Origin: an uncultured bacterium | GTDB taxonomy: Bacteria > Planctomycetota > UBA1135 > GCA-002686595 | Reading direction: 5' to 3' | Assembly (NCBI GenBank): GCA_937905825.1 | Contig: CALCXM010000119.1 | Span: 1 to 32,730 of the forward strand | DNA length: 32,730 nucleotides | In this document: positions 7,689-16,598 of the stretch, piece by piece | How positions within the stretch are numbered: the stretch's first letter is position 1 | Layout: every line of letters begins with the position of its first letter | Made by a program: the position numbers and the translations under genes | The notes under the pieces: model-generated | The model's input: only the letters and a program-made list of their open reading frames with translations | What the model was told of the DNA's origin: nothing | Databases searched by the model: none

Positions 7689-10166
7689 TCAGAGACCGAA
7701 GACCGTCTGCAAGAAGGAGATCATCCCTGCGCGGGTTTCGAGCTCGCCGTGATGTTCATCCATCCCCATAGAGAGCGGCGTAAGAACGCCCCCCGAGGCG
7801 TCGGTTGCGCGGCTGAGGAAGCGTGGATCGCCGGTCAGCTGATAACCGAACACCATCATGTTCCAGATCTGATAGCCATCAAAGGACTCGTAGCCATCGG
7901 ACGGCACGTAGTTGCAGAAGAGCGGCGTCGTCGGGTCGAACAGCCCCATGGCCGTGTAGAAGTGTGGGGCGCCCGTGCCAGGTTCCCAGACCAGGTTGTG
8001 AATCATGGAGTAGGTCGATTTGGTCAGGATGTCACTGACTTGGCTGGCACGAATCGGCGCAGCCCTGTCATAGACCGTGGTCTTGACGCCCCACATAGCG
8101 TTTTGAAGGATGCACTCAGAGATCGACTGAAGGGTGCGATACTGACCGTTCAGGTGGTTGTAGCTTGGATAGCTCGAGATGTTGCCTAGGCAGTCGCTCT
8201 GGCCGAGGAGCATTAGGTCCACCACATCATCGAACCAGGGCCGAACCTGGCCACGCCAGCTGGGTCGAGCCATGGCATAGGCACAGGCCACCGTGTTGAT
8301 CATCCAGCCTTGTTCGCGGTCGACCTTGAGGCCCTGGCCCGGATACTGCTCCGCGTATTGCTGATCCACGAAAAGGCCGGGGGTGATCCCCGAGTTGTCC
8401 GGGGATTGAGGAAGGCCGCTGTAGGAAGCCCGCGCTAGTTCCGCCTGCATCATCAGGTCGTCCTTGGCGATGGCATCATTGCCCAGCCAAGCGAGGACCT
8501 TGGCAGAGCGCGTGGCGCGAATCAGATGCGCGCCATCAATGTGCCTGAACTCCTTCAATTCGCGGAAGTAGGCCGCTGACCGATCCTGAGCCTGCACCGC
8601 ATTCACATGCACGTCGGGCGCGGTCAGGAATCCGTGCGGGTCCCCGAGGATCAACCACGGAATCGTCCAAATGTAGACGGGAAGGTAGGGCCCATTCGGT
8701 CCCTGCTCGATCCAATTCTCCAAGTGGAACGCATCACCGTTCAACTGGTAGAGCGCAGTGGGATGGCGCTCGGTGTACATGCGGTGGGTGAGCTGGTAGT
8801 AGCGATAGCCATCCTTGGATCCACTCCAAGCCGTCTTGACCCCTTCGAAGAAGAAGATACCTGAGCCACCGACAGCCCCGCCGTGGGCATAGCCGTAAGG
8901 ATGAGCCCAACCGAGGCTAGGGGAGACGACCGGCCATGGGCCCGGCTGCCCGCTCTCGAGGGATTCGCGCAGGCCGTACATGAGCCCGTTCATTTCATTC
9001 CGCGACTGCGCTTCGCTCTCCAGATAGGAGAGGTCCGGCAGGGGCAGGTTGGTGCTGAAGTAGCGGGAGGTCTCCGGGTTCCACCAGGAGTTGTAGCGGT
9101 TGCCGTGCTTGTCGTAGCCGTCCTTGCAAAACGCCAGGCCAGACTCGCTGACGATGGATTGCGCAAGCTCTTCCGAGCCCTCCATGCACAGGATCAAGCG
9201 CCGGTGGAATTGACTTTGCTGATGCATGCCGTGCAGCTTGTTGCCAGCCAACGGCTCGACCAACGGAAGCAGCATTCGGCCCTGGCTCTCGTGCGGCGAA
9301 GCGAGCGCCGGATCGTCATAGGCCGCGAGGACCTTCCAGCCCGCAGGCACATCCAGCGTAAGCCCATCGAAGTACACCGTGCCCATCGCATCGTCCTGGT
9401 CGTTGCCTTCGACGCGTCCCTCGTGGCCGTTGTGCATTCGCAAATCAAGGGACACGATGTTCAATCGATCCCAAACCGTGATGTAGCTGTGCACGCCCAT
9501 CAGGTGCGGTAGCGTGGCCTGGGGACCAGACTGTGGCTGAATGGGCCGGAGGTTCTCGTGGGTTCGGAACTGGCTGGCGAGCGGGCCCGCCTTGAGGGTG
9601 CGTAGATCACTGCTCGTGCTGCGCAGGTCGCGCATGAGCTCCGCACTGTACTCATGACCGAAGACGTCCCGGGTGCGCAGGGTGACTCCACCCGGTTGGC
9701 GAATGAGTCGGGAGACGGCTCCGGTGGGCCGCACCTTGCCAGCACTCGTCCCTTGCAGCCGGAGCACGTCAAAGCTCAGCTGGGCACCCGCCGGAACGTT
9801 GTCCGGTCGGTTGACCATGGCCATGAGTTCGATGACATCCGCCCCGTCCGCAGGGGTGGGATAGCGGGAGACCACGTTGACCTGAGCCGGGTAGGTATTC
9901 CCATCCGCGTCGCGCAGGGCGAAGCGAATGTCGCTCTGCCCCGGCATGTACTGCCGTGCTTTGAGGGGCAAGGTGCCGTGCAGCACGAAGGAATCAAGCG
10001 CAGGAGCCTGCTGACGGAGGACCCCGATTTCATCCAATTGGGCGGGAAGAGCCCGAGCAGAAGAACCGAGGAGAAGCAAGGTGAGGACTGTCGTGAGGCG
10101 TCGGCGGAGCGGTCTGCCGACGGGGCTGCACGAGGGGCGAGCTGCCCCCTGGAAATGAGAAAACAT
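7689..10166 (-). CDS. Exported protein of unknown function, paralog B of an ~830-residue family
   Basis: The 825-residue product starts at an ATG (10164-10166). It carries a long basic n-region (RPLRRR), a hydrophobic core TVLTLLLLGSS and a probable cleavage site near ALPAQ, so unlike paralog A it uses an ordinary signal peptide with no lipobox Cys. The mature part mirrors paralog A from end to end: VVSRYP in the N-terminal beta part; HLMG-x-H-x-YIT, SLDLR-x-HNGH and FHRRL in the middle; and RMYTERH, KVLAW-x-GNDA, QSDC-x-G, FCNYVP and GELE-x-RAGM in the C-terminal part. This implies an old duplication with the same fold and probably related activity. A glycan-degrading or glycan-modifying enzyme is a guess from the layout and the neighbouring glycosyltransferase. 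The gene has its own terminator downstream and a 900-base spacer upstream. Confidence 0.8.
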   Translation of the reverse strand: MFSHFQGAARPSCSPVGRPLRRRLTTVLTLLLLGSSARALPAQLDEIGVLRQQAPALDSFVLHGTLPLKARQYMPGQSDIRFALRDADGNTYPAQVNVVSRYPTPADGADVIELMAMVNRPDNVPAGAQLSFDVLRLQGTSAGKVRPTGAVSRLIRQPGGVTLRTRDVFGHEYSAELMRDLRSTSSDLRTLKAGPLASQFRTHENLRPIQPQSGPQATLPHLMGVHSYITVWDRLNIVSLDLRMHNGHEGRVEGNDQDDAMGTVYFDGLTLDVPAGWKVLAAYDDPALASPHESQGRMLLPLVEPLAGNKLHGMHQQSQFHRRLILCMEGSEELAQSIVSESGLAFCKDGYDKHGNRYNSWWNPETSRYFSTNLPLPDLSYLESEAQSRNEMNGLMYGLRESLESGQPGPWPVVSPSLGWAHPYGYAHGGAVGGSGIFFFEGVKTAWSGSKDGYRYYQLTHRMYTERHPTALYQLNGDAFHLENWIEQGPNGPYLPVYIWTIPWLILGDPHGFLTAPDVHVNAVQAQDRSAAYFRELKEFRHIDGAHLIRATRSAKVLAWLGNDAIAKDDLMMQAELARASYSGLPQSPDNSGITPGLFVDQQYAEQYPGQGLKVDREQGWMINTVACAYAMARPSWRGQVRPWFDDVVDLMLLGQSDCLGNISSYPSYNHLNGQYRTLQSISECILQNAMWGVKTTVYDRAAPIRASQVSDILTKSTYSMIHNLVWEPGTGAPHFYTAMGLFDPTTPLFCNYVPSDGYESFDGYQIWNMMVFGYQLTGDPRFLSRATDASGGVLTPLSMGMDEHHGELETRAGMISFLQTVFGL

Positions 10167-10969
10167 GGTGCGGATCGAGGTGTGAGGTTGCGCGCGCCGA
10201 TGGGGCGGAAGCGGGCGTAGTGGATCGACTCACGTCCGGGCGGTACTTTTCCGGCCAGTGAGCTCATGCTCTGAACGCCAGGCGAACCCGTTGGGACTCA
10301 TGGAACACACCGAACGTCCCAGACTTACAACCCTCCGCCTCTCTGATGGAAGACCAGCCCCAAGTCAGGTGGACGGACCCCGCCAGGAACCCACCTGCCA
10401 AGGCCCTCTTCAGGCGCAGACCGGCCCGGGTGTCGGTCCAGGTCTGGGGCATCCTCAACGGGTAGAGTGGCGCTTGCAGCTCGCCCTCCAGGGCGACTGG
10501 TGACGCGTGCCCGAGCCGCACGGCTCCTCCGGAGAATAGGGCCCCGCCGTATCCCCTTGTGGACGGGATCGTTAGGGGCGTCTGGCCGAGGGCCACTGCC
10601 ACGCAGTCGCCAACGCTGGGAGTGCCAGAGAGCCAAAGGGCCTCCGCCAACCCCGGCACCTCCCTCCCGGCGCTCCGCACCCCCAGATCCCCCTGCCTCC
10701 CCCACCCGCATGCCGAGTCGCACACCTTGTTGTTGCTCATCGCCAGGGAAGAACCACACGCGCGCGCAGATCCGGTGGTGTTCGGAGCTTGGAAATCCTA
10801 AACCGCTCATCCGCCGGTTCAGCGTGGATGTCATGTGCGATACCGGCTTGTTGCAGAACAACAACAATGTGTGCGACTCGGTATTGATCTACCCCGGTTT
10901 CGTGGACACAGGGTTTAGGTACTGCTCGAGTAGACCGCGACGCTCTCGATCAGTCAAGGGGGATGGGGT
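10167..10969. other. Gene-poor region; possible decayed secreted-protein gene
   Basis: No convincing intact gene. One minus-strand frame (10264-10740) has stretches such as ALGQTPL, GGALFSGG and LAGGFLAGSVHL that vaguely resemble C-terminal beta domains of planctomycete secreted proteins. Its start lies in low-complexity Gly/Arg sequence, and a second overlapping frame is equally open. It may be the decayed end of a secreted-protein gene or simply GC-driven open frame. Confidence 0.25.
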
Positions 10970-11097
10970 CTGGGGAAGGGTCCTCCCTTCCCCAGCGGGG
11001 GAGCCGCGCAAAGCCTGCCCCAAGCAGGCTGAGGCGTAGCGCGGCGCTCCGGGGGCAGAGCCACCGGGAGGTGGGGTTCAAGGGGAGGAGACTCGCA
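10970..11097. repeat. Cluster of nested GC-rich inverted repeats
   Basis: Three structures lie in about 130 bases. The first is a perfect 11-bp hairpin, CTGGGGAAGGG (10970-10980), loop TCCT, complement 10985-10995. The second is a 7-bp hairpin AGCCTGC (11012-11018), loop of five, GCAGGCT (11024-11030). Around it is an outer stem of CCGCGC against GCGCGG (within about 11003-11042). The last bases, CTCGCA (11092-11097), pair with TGCGAG (12392-12397) on the far side of the IS, so a fourth hairpin was probably split by the insertion. This may be an extragenic palindromic element or a structured RNA; no T-run marks it as a terminator. Confidence 0.6.
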
Positions 11098-11155
11098 ACT
11101 TGTGGAAAAGTTTTGTGGGTCCCCACATCAACACGAACCGATGGCCGACGTGCCC

Positions 11156-11986
11156 TCAGGCGGCGGGAAGCTCTCCGTCGTGCTCCAGCTCGAACTGCAA
11201 CGGCGACTTGTAGCCAAGCGTCGAGTGTAGGCGAACGCGATTGTAGAAGCCCTCGATGTACTCGAAGATGCTGGCTCTGGCCTCCTCGCGCGTCCTGTAG
11301 TGCTCGTGATGCACCAGCTCAGTCTTCAGTGAGTGGTAGAAGCTCTCCTGAACCGCATTGTCGTAGCAGTTCCCCTTCCGGCTCATGCTGCACACGATGC
11401 CGTTCGTACTGAGCTGCTCCTGGAAGGGCTTCGCTGCGTACTGAACGCCACGGTCGGAGTGGTGGATCAAACCCTCCATTGGTTTCCGTGCTTTCAACGC
11501 CATGTCCAGCGCACTCACCACGAGGTTCGACTTCATCCGTGAGTCCATGGACCAGCCCACGACACCGCGCGAGAATAGATCCATCGTCGTTGCGAGGTAC
11601 AGCCACCCTTCATCCGTCCAGATGTACGTGATGTCGCTGACCCAGATCGCATTTGGGTACTGAGTCTTGAAGTCTTGGCCCAGCAAGTTCGGAGCAACCG
11701 GATGGTTGTGCTTCGAGTTCGTGGTCGCCTTGAACTTCCTCTTCGTCTTGGAGCGCAGGCCATCTTCCCGCATCAGCCGAGCAGTGCGATTTCGGCCACA
11801 ATTGACCCCTCCTGCCTTGAGGGCCTCGTGCACGCGCGGTGCACCGTATACCTCACGATTGGCCTTGTGAACCTCGCGGATTAGGTCGAGCATCCGGCCA
11901 TCGGAGTTGCTCCGTTCGCTCGGCTCACGATTCAGCCAGGCATAGAAACCACTGCGGGAGATCTCGAGGATCGCGCACATCAGCAC
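11156..11986 (-). CDS. IS3-group transposase catalytic subunit OrfB (DDE integrase core)
   Basis: The frame codes for a retroviral-integrase-type DDE transposase: D in WVSDITYI, D in HHSDRGVQY and E in [12 protein letters not shown], with the spacing to the last Glu typical of the family, then the usual IS3 ending [16 protein letters not shown]. The first available start is a GTG at 11984-11986, but the frame is open further upstream to the slippery site at 12061-12067 and there encodes residues expected at the OrfB N-terminus ([18 protein letters not shown]). The functional product is therefore most likely an OrfAB fusion made by -1 frameshifting. It ends 55 bases from the IS end. No disabling change is seen. 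Confidence 0.93.
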   Translation of the reverse strand: MLMCAILEISRSGFYAWLNREPSERSNSDGRMLDLIREVHKANREVYGAPRVHEALKAGGVNCGRNRTARLMREDGLRSKTKRKFKATTNSKHNHPVAPNLLGQDFKTQYPNAIWVSDITYIWTDEGWLYLATTMDLFSRGVVGWSMDSRMKSNLVVSALDMALKARKPMEGLIHHSDRGVQYAAKPFQEQLSTNGIVCSMSRKGNCYDNAVQESFYHSLKTELVHHEHYRTREEARASIFEYIEGFYNRVRLHSTLGYKSPLQFELEHDGELPAA

Positions 11987-12027
11987 AATCGGAAAGACCC
12001 CCCTGTGATCGCGGACGAACCTGAATC

Positions 12028-12324
12028 TCAGCTCGACTCTTTCGCGAAGTAGGCCGTCGCTTTTTTTAAAATGTCGCGCTCTTGCTGGGCCGTCTTCAGT
12101 GCCTTGCGCAGTTCACGATTCTCGGCCTCGAGCGCGCTGATATTTCCGTTGCCAGGAAATGCCGACTCCCCTTCGGCCGCGAATTGGGACTTCCACCGGT
12201 ACAGCATCCCGCGTCCGATACCCAGGCTCTCTTCAACGTCCTTGGCGTAACGGCCTTGCTCCGTCATCATCTTGACAGCTTCGAGCTTGAACTCACGCGT
12301 ATAGGTCTTTCTCGTCTTCTTCAT
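12028..12324 (-). CDS. IS3-group transposase OrfA (helix-turn-helix DNA-binding subunit)
   Basis: A 98-residue protein starting at ATG 12322-12324, preceded by AGAAGGA four bases upstream, which favours this start over the in-frame ATG at 12366. It has the Tnp_IS3 helix-turn-helix pattern ([10 protein letters not shown] ... [15 protein letters not shown]) and a C-terminal leucine-zipper-like coiled coil ([16 protein letters not shown]). It binds the IS ends and pairs with OrfB. Its last codons overlap the OrfB frame at the A7 run. Confidence 0.93.
   Translation of the reverse strand: MKKTRKTYTREFKLEAVKMMTEQGRYAKDVEESLGIGRGMLYRWKSQFAAEGESAFPGNGNISALEAENRELRKALKTAQQERDILKKATAYFAKESS
12061..12067 (-). 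promoter_or_regulatory. Programmed -1 frameshift slippery site (A AAA AAA)
   Basis: On the minus strand orfA reads ATT TTA AAA AAA GCG, so the run forms an A-AAA-AAA heptamer in the correct phase for -1 slippage. After the shift, reading continues without a stop into the orfB frame. This is the standard expression mode for IS3-family elements. Confidence 0.85.
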
Positions 12325-12384
12325 GGAATCCTTCTGGAGCATCATAGCTCCTAACTGGGTGTCCACGAAAGTGGGGCAAGATCA

Positions 12385-13085
12385 GAACTGGTGCGAGCCC
12401 CAACCACCGTACCGGACTGCGCTCACTTTGCTACCCAGTCAACTCAAACAGACAACGGAATTGGGTGGCCAGTTCAATGTCGGACAGGCCAGTGGGGAGG
12501 AGGTCGTCAGAGCAATCTCAAAGTCGACAGCGAAAATGACGGGGGTGCGCTCTCGTGCCGCCCAATGGCCTTCGCCCGTGGAACAAAGAGCACGCTCATC
12601 GTAACTTGCTGCGCGCCCAACTCGCCAAAGCCCCGGGGGTGTTTCGGGTTCCGCGCGTCGCGCACTCGCGCACGAAATGACCCTCGCAGACTGTTGACCG
12701 AGTGCTTTCAATCCAGAGTCGCTGCCTCCGTCCTGCGTCGTCGTTCGGTAGCGCAGCTGATTCCCTAGCTTTGGCGAGGACTTCGGTCGACGATGCAGGC
12801 CGCAGAATGGGGATCTGGGCCGGGATGACCCTTTGGACGGTCCGCCAGGAAAGGGCCAAGCTTCGCGGCCTCCCCCCCCGTCCGGTCTCGAGGCCGTTCC
12901 GTTTTGAAGCGATGGCCTCGCGAGCGCTCTCCTGCCCGCAATTCAGCCGGTCGGATGGCCGCAGAGGAGTTTCAGCCAAAAACATCGAGAAAGCATCGGG
13001 CAGGTTCCGTGGCGGAGGTCCCTCTTTGCGTGGCTTGGGATATCGCCCTCGCACGACCATCCTTCTTCGCTGACGACCCATTCCG
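12385..13085. other. Gene-free region downstream of the IS end
   Basis: About 700 bases before the secreted-protein gene at 13086. The open frames on both strands look like GC-driven shadows. One modest inverted repeat, CGGCCTC (12866-12872) against GAGGCCG (12890-12896), is present. The promoter for 13086 is expected near the right end, but no clear box was found. Confidence 0.35.
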
Positions 13086-15356
13086 ATGAACCGCTTCCAT
13101 CCCTTCCTCTTCTCCCTCGCCCTGGCCTCTTTCGCCTCAGCTCAAGACGCAGACACTGCGCTCGAACGGCGAGTGCTGTCGCTTGGCGATCCGCCTTTCG
13201 AAACCGTGCAGTATGACGCCCCAGGTGACGGTCGCCTGTGGGCCCGCGGCCAAACCTACAAAGCCAGCTTTGGCGCTGAGGGAGCGACGTACATTCCTTT
13301 CCTGGGTTCCGAAGCCCCTCGCAACATGCCCGTTCGCATGCGTCTCGCAGAGGCATCCGTGGGTGGCCTCCCGATTCGGCTAGAGCCCGAGGCCGCCTGG
13401 TCTCGTAACGCAGACACGGTCATCCTCGACCGCGGAGACGTGGACGTTCACTACCTGCTCGAAACGGATTCCGTTGAACAAACCTTCGTCTTCCATGGCC
13501 TGCCGCGTTCCGGCGATCTGGAAGTTCGAGTGGCCATCGATAGCGAGCTCGAGGCCGCCGTGGAGGGACAGGGGTTCCGCTTTGCCGGAGAGCGCGGCGG
13601 TGTTCGTTACGGCGCCGCCACCGTCTACGACGGCGCGGGTCGGCACTTGCAGCTAGAGTCCAGTCTGCAAGGCAGCGAGATCGCCATTCGCGTGCCCGAT
13701 GAGTTCCTGCGGGAAGCAACCCTGCCGATCGTGGTGGACCCGGTGATCACGACCTATGTGATCTCCAACTCGGCCACCGTCACCACTGCCGGCGACGCCT
13801 GCTACGACGCGAGCAGCGGCTACTACCTGCACGCCTACGGCTATCAATTCTCCGACACCGACCATGATGTCTACATCCGTGCAGTCGATGGGAACGGGGT
13901 CTATGTCCCGGGGCAAAGCGCCTTCATCGACATGACCGACAACATCTGGGACTTCTCGATGATCGCGAACAACAACTCGGCGAACAACTGCATGGTAGTG
14001 GCGCGCGCCAAGATCAACGGCGAGTTTCAAATCTGGGGCCGTATTCGGAACATCCCAGGAACGACTATGGGTCCCCAGGTCCAAATCAGCCCCAACAGCA
14101 ACTACCCCTGCGGTTATCCCTCCATCGGCGGTGAAGCCATGGATGATGGGTCCGACTTGTACTGCGTCGCTTGGGTCAAGTACCTCACCTACAACGATCG
14201 TCAAGTCCGCTATCGCATGATGAACACGGCGGGACAGCAGGTCGGAGCTTCCTTGACTCTGGACGATTTCCCTGACACCAAGAAGCACATCCCGCACGTG
14301 TCCAGGTCTTGCGGAACGGGCGTGGCTTCGGAACGCTGCTGGAACATCGTGTGGACCTCCAGCAACGACGATCCCGGCCATGATGTGTGGGGTGCTCAAA
14401 TCGGCAGCCAAGGTGAGATCAAGACACCTCGCTTCATCGTGGACTCCACGGGGGACGCAGACTACAAGGCTCAGGTTTCAGCACCACTCGACTCCCCCAC
14501 GGGCGGCAAGCGCGACTACCTCGTGGTTTACGGTGACAGGTCGACGGCAAAGCTCTCGGTTCGCGCCAGGCTTTTCAAGGAGGATACCTATCAGGCAACT
14601 TTCAACATCACCGAGATGGAGGCAGACCTGGTTGGAAGCGAAATACTCGACCTTATTCACCTGGGCCCATCGGTCGGAACCGACGGATCGCAATTCATCG
14701 TCAACTACTCGGAACGCCAGGAGGACTCGAGCGAACACATGTACATCTGTTCCTTGCGCCACCAAGGGAATACGTTGGTCCCCACGGAGCCTCACGTCTT
14801 GCTTGCAGCCAGCACCGGAGACTTGTGGTCCTCCCACATAACCACTCAGCACGACGGAGGCGCCCTCGGATCCCGCGAACTCGCCGTCAGCTTTGCCGAA
14901 TACTTGGGACCCGGTCTCTCGAACACAATGGGTGCTCTGTACTCCACCCCGGAAAACTGGGGGATCCTGGGGCAGACCTTCTGCAGCGGCGAAGCGAACT
15001 CCACAGGGTACCCGGCAAACTTCCGGGTCTACGGCTCGGCGGATCCGGCGGACAACCGCTTGGTGCTCGACGTGGACAACCTGCCCGCCTGGAGTTGGGG
15101 CCAGTTCATGATGAGCACCACCACCCAGAGCATGCCCCTGGGCAACGGAACCCTTTGCCTTGGTCAACCGCTAATGCGCTTGAACAACACCGTTGGGAAC
15201 TCCTGGATCAAGGGTTCGCTTGGCTTTGAGCTGGACCTGACGAACCTGCCCGGCAACACCGTTCTTCAAGGCGGCCAGACCTGGTACTTCCAGCTCTGGT
15301 ATCGCGACGCGGGCAGCACGAACCTCTCCAATGCAGAGGCGGTGACCTTCCAATAA
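13086..15356 (+). CDS. Large secreted beta-rich protein with shared C-terminal W-x-FQ-x-WYRD module
   Basis: The 756-residue product has a clear signal peptide (residues 1-18, cleavage after FASA). Its N-terminal third is beta-rich and ends in LPIVVDPVITTY, a phrase common in large extracellular proteins just before a repetitive region. The middle (about 225-620) holds repeated strands with Asp/Asn/Gly-rich turns and W-x-x-I/V segments spaced like a beta-propeller or sialidase-like fold, which is tentative. Residues about 632-756 form a module with G-x-LC-x-G and W-x-FQ-x-WYRD, also found at the ends of the proteins at 21129 and 30507. No catalytic motif was found. It is monocistronic, with a strong hairpin 25 bases past the stop. 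The start is fixed by the signal peptide. Confidence 0.8.
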   Translation: MNRFHPFLFSLALASFASAQDADTALERRVLSLGDPPFETVQYDAPGDGRLWARGQTYKASFGAEGATYIPFLGSEAPRNMPVRMRLAEASVGGLPIRLEPEAAWSRNADTVILDRGDVDVHYLLETDSVEQTFVFHGLPRSGDLEVRVAIDSELEAAVEGQGFRFAGERGGVRYGAATVYDGAGRHLQLESSLQGSEIAIRVPDEFLREATLPIVVDPVITTYVISNSATVTTAGDACYDASSGYYLHAYGYQFSDTDHDVYIRAVDGNGVYVPGQSAFIDMTDNIWDFSMIANNNSANNCMVVARAKINGEFQIWGRIRNIPGTTMGPQVQISPNSNYPCGYPSIGGEAMDDGSDLYCVAWVKYLTYNDRQVRYRMMNTAGQQVGASLTLDDFPDTKKHIPHVSRSCGTGVASERCWNIVWTSSNDDPGHDVWGAQIGSQGEIKTPRFIVDSTGDADYKAQVSAPLDSPTGGKRDYLVVYGDRSTAKLSVRARLFKEDTYQATFNITEMEADLVGSEILDLIHLGPSVGTDGSQFIVNYSERQEDSSEHMYICSLRHQGNTLVPTEPHVLLAASTGDLWSSHITTQHDGGALGSRELAVSFAEYLGPGLSNTMGALYSTPENWGILGQTFCSGEANSTGYPANFRVYGSADPADNRLVLDVDNLPAWSWGQFMMSTTTQSMPLGNGTLCLGQPLMRLNNTVGNSWIKGSLGFELDLTNLPGNTVLQGGQTWYFQLWYRDAGSTNLSNAEAVTFQ

Positions 15357-15380
15357 CCGAAGGGCTTGGTGGATTCTGAA

Positions 15381-15414
15381 GGGGGCGCACCGTCTGGGGG
15401 GACGGGGCGCCCCC
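15381..15414 (+). terminator. Strong hairpin between convergent genes, likely terminator
   Basis: An 8-bp stem GGGGGCGC (15381-15388) pairs with 15407-15414, and inside it CCGTC (15390-15394) pairs with GACGG (15401-15405). It lies 25 bases past the stop of 13086-15356 and 36 bases past the stop of the opposing methyltransferase gene. The T-content after it is low (GCTTCGTT on the plus strand, TTCAG on the minus), so termination is likely but not textbook. It could serve both directions. Confidence 0.6.
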
Positions 15415-15449
15415 GCTTCGTTGGCGCAAGTACGCGTTGGAAGAGCAGG

Positions 15450-16598
15450 CTAGATCTCGCCCGAGCGCAGAAGACGTGACGCCTGCGCCAGAGCCTCGAG
15501 CTTCTTGCGCGCCACCTCTGCCGTGTTCATGGGCCTTTCCGCGAAGGTTCCAAAGCCGCAGTCGGGGTTCAGCTGCACGCGCTCGTGGCCAAGGTCCTCG
15601 CACAAGGCCCGCACCCGGCGAGCGATGGCAACGGGGTCTTCGATCTCATCCGTACGTGGATTGACCACTCCGAAGCCCACGTGGGCGCTGGACGGCAAGC
15701 CTTTTAGCAGGGCTGGGTCCCCCGCGCGCTCGGTTGCGTATTCGAGCACGAACATGTCCAAGTTCATCCGAGCGAAGTACGGGATGAGCTCATCGTAAGA
15801 GCCCGAGAGCAAGACACCTTCGTCGCGGCTCCAGTTCCCGCGGCAGACGTGCATGCTCTTCAGGGTCCCGGTCACGCCCTCGACGAGGCGATTCATCAAC
15901 TCAACGGCGTAGTTCAACTCCCCTTCCGGGTCTGCGTTGGCCGCCAGCGCAGCGCACATGAAGGTGTGCGTGTTCGACTTGCCAGCAAAGGAAAGCTCGG
16001 TTAGAGCGGGTTCGTCGAACTGCACCACCTCGCAGCCAGCCTCGGCCAGCTGGATCAACTCCGCCCGCAAGAGCTTGACCACGTCGTCCCCCAGCTCTTC
16101 GCGGGTTGGATAGGTCGCAGAAGACAGGGACTGCACCCAGGCGGAGCGGGTCAACAAGTAGGGCCCGGGAAGGGTGACTTTGATCGGCTTGTCCGTGTGT
16201 TTGCGTAGGAACAAGAAGTCGTCGAAGACGAGCGGCTTGATCGCGCGCAGCTTCCCGACGGCAACGTTGTTGCGAATCGAGTAAGCCGGGACATCGAGGG
16301 TTTGGAGCAAAGCCTCAAAGCCAGCTTTGTCTTCCACGTGATCCAGCAGGTCCGCCATGGACATGCAGTCAAAGCCTTCCACGCGCTCGGACAGGAAAGA
16401 GAAGAAGTTGTCCCGGCGCTGTTCGCCGTCGGTCACAATGTCGACGCCGGCCGCTTCCTGCACACGCAAGGAGGCCAAACAAGCCTCGTCACGCATAGCT
16501 TCAAGCTCGGGGGCCTTGCGCTTGGTGGCGCGAATCAACTCTGGGGTGCGTGGCCAGCTACCGACGGTCGTCACGGGGAAAGGAGGGAGACTAGGCAT
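15450..16598 (-). CDS. Core-MetE-type methyltransferase (cobalamin-independent methionine synthase C-terminal family)
   Basis: The 382-residue protein matches only the C-terminal catalytic half of MetE (E. coli MetE has about 750 residues). The visible zinc ligands are His250 and Cys252 in M-H-V-C-R-G-N, Glu286 in L-E-Y-A-T-E and Cys347 in N-P-D-C-G-F; Asp195 in Q-F-D-E-P lies where MetE binds the substrate amino group. The N-terminal TTVGSWPRT is also typical. Stand-alone core MetE proteins include folate-independent methionine synthases (MesA-MesD families) and uncharacterised thiol methyltransferases; I cannot tell which this is. The start ATG (16596-16598) shares one base with the preceding TGA, so it is translationally coupled to the TusA-OsmC gene. 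It is the last gene of the operon. Confidence 0.85.
   Translation of the reverse strand: MPSLPPFPVTTVGSWPRTPELIRATKRKAPELEAMRDEACLASLRVQEAAGVDIVTDGEQRRDNFFSFLSERVEGFDCMSMADLLDHVEDKAGFEALLQTLDVPAYSIRNNVAVGKLRAIKPLVFDDFLFLRKHTDKPIKVTLPGPYLLTRSAWVQSLSSATYPTREELGDDVVKLLRAELIQLAEAGCEVVQFDEPALTELSFAGKSNTHTFMCAALAANADPEGELNYAVELMNRLVEGVTGTLKSMHVCRGNWSRDEGVLLSGSYDELIPYFARMNLDMFVLEYATERAGDPALLKGLPSSAHVGFGVVNPRTDEIEDPVAIARRVRALCEDLGHERVQLNPDCGFGTFAERPMNTAEVARKKLEALAQASRLLRSGEI

Larger units (their letters stand above)
11101..12384 (-). mobile_element. Complete IS3-family (IS3 group) insertion sequence
   Basis: The element of about 1284 bases carries orfA, orfB and an A7 slippery site in the order typical of IS3. 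The orfA-side end is fixed by comparison with 1-55 (shared up to GATCA). The orfB-side end is less certain. I place it at 11101, TGTGGAAAAG, because the core TTTTGTGGG aligns with TTTCGTGGA of the other end and because the flanks then read CAACT (11096-11100) and GAACT (12385-12389), a target duplication with one mismatch. Both ends then begin with TG. The coding potential looks intact, so the element may be active. Confidence 0.85.

Noticed and set aside
8883..9512. 209-codon plus-strand frame inside paralog B
   Set aside because: Antisense shadow of the paralog B gene, with no independent evidence.
10970..11097. Integron attC site or CRISPR-like repeat in the hairpin cluster
   Set aside because: No integrase gene, no repeated spacer units and no conserved attC core seen; the stems differ in length and sequence.
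12596..13081. 161-codon minus-strand frame upstream of the secreted-protein gene
   Set aside because: Arg/Pro/Gly-rich composition, no domain and no start signal; consistent with a GC-driven open frame.
15450..16598. Annotation as full-length methionine synthase MetE
   Set aside because: Only the C-terminal catalytic half is present, so a folate-dependent MetE reaction cannot be assumed.
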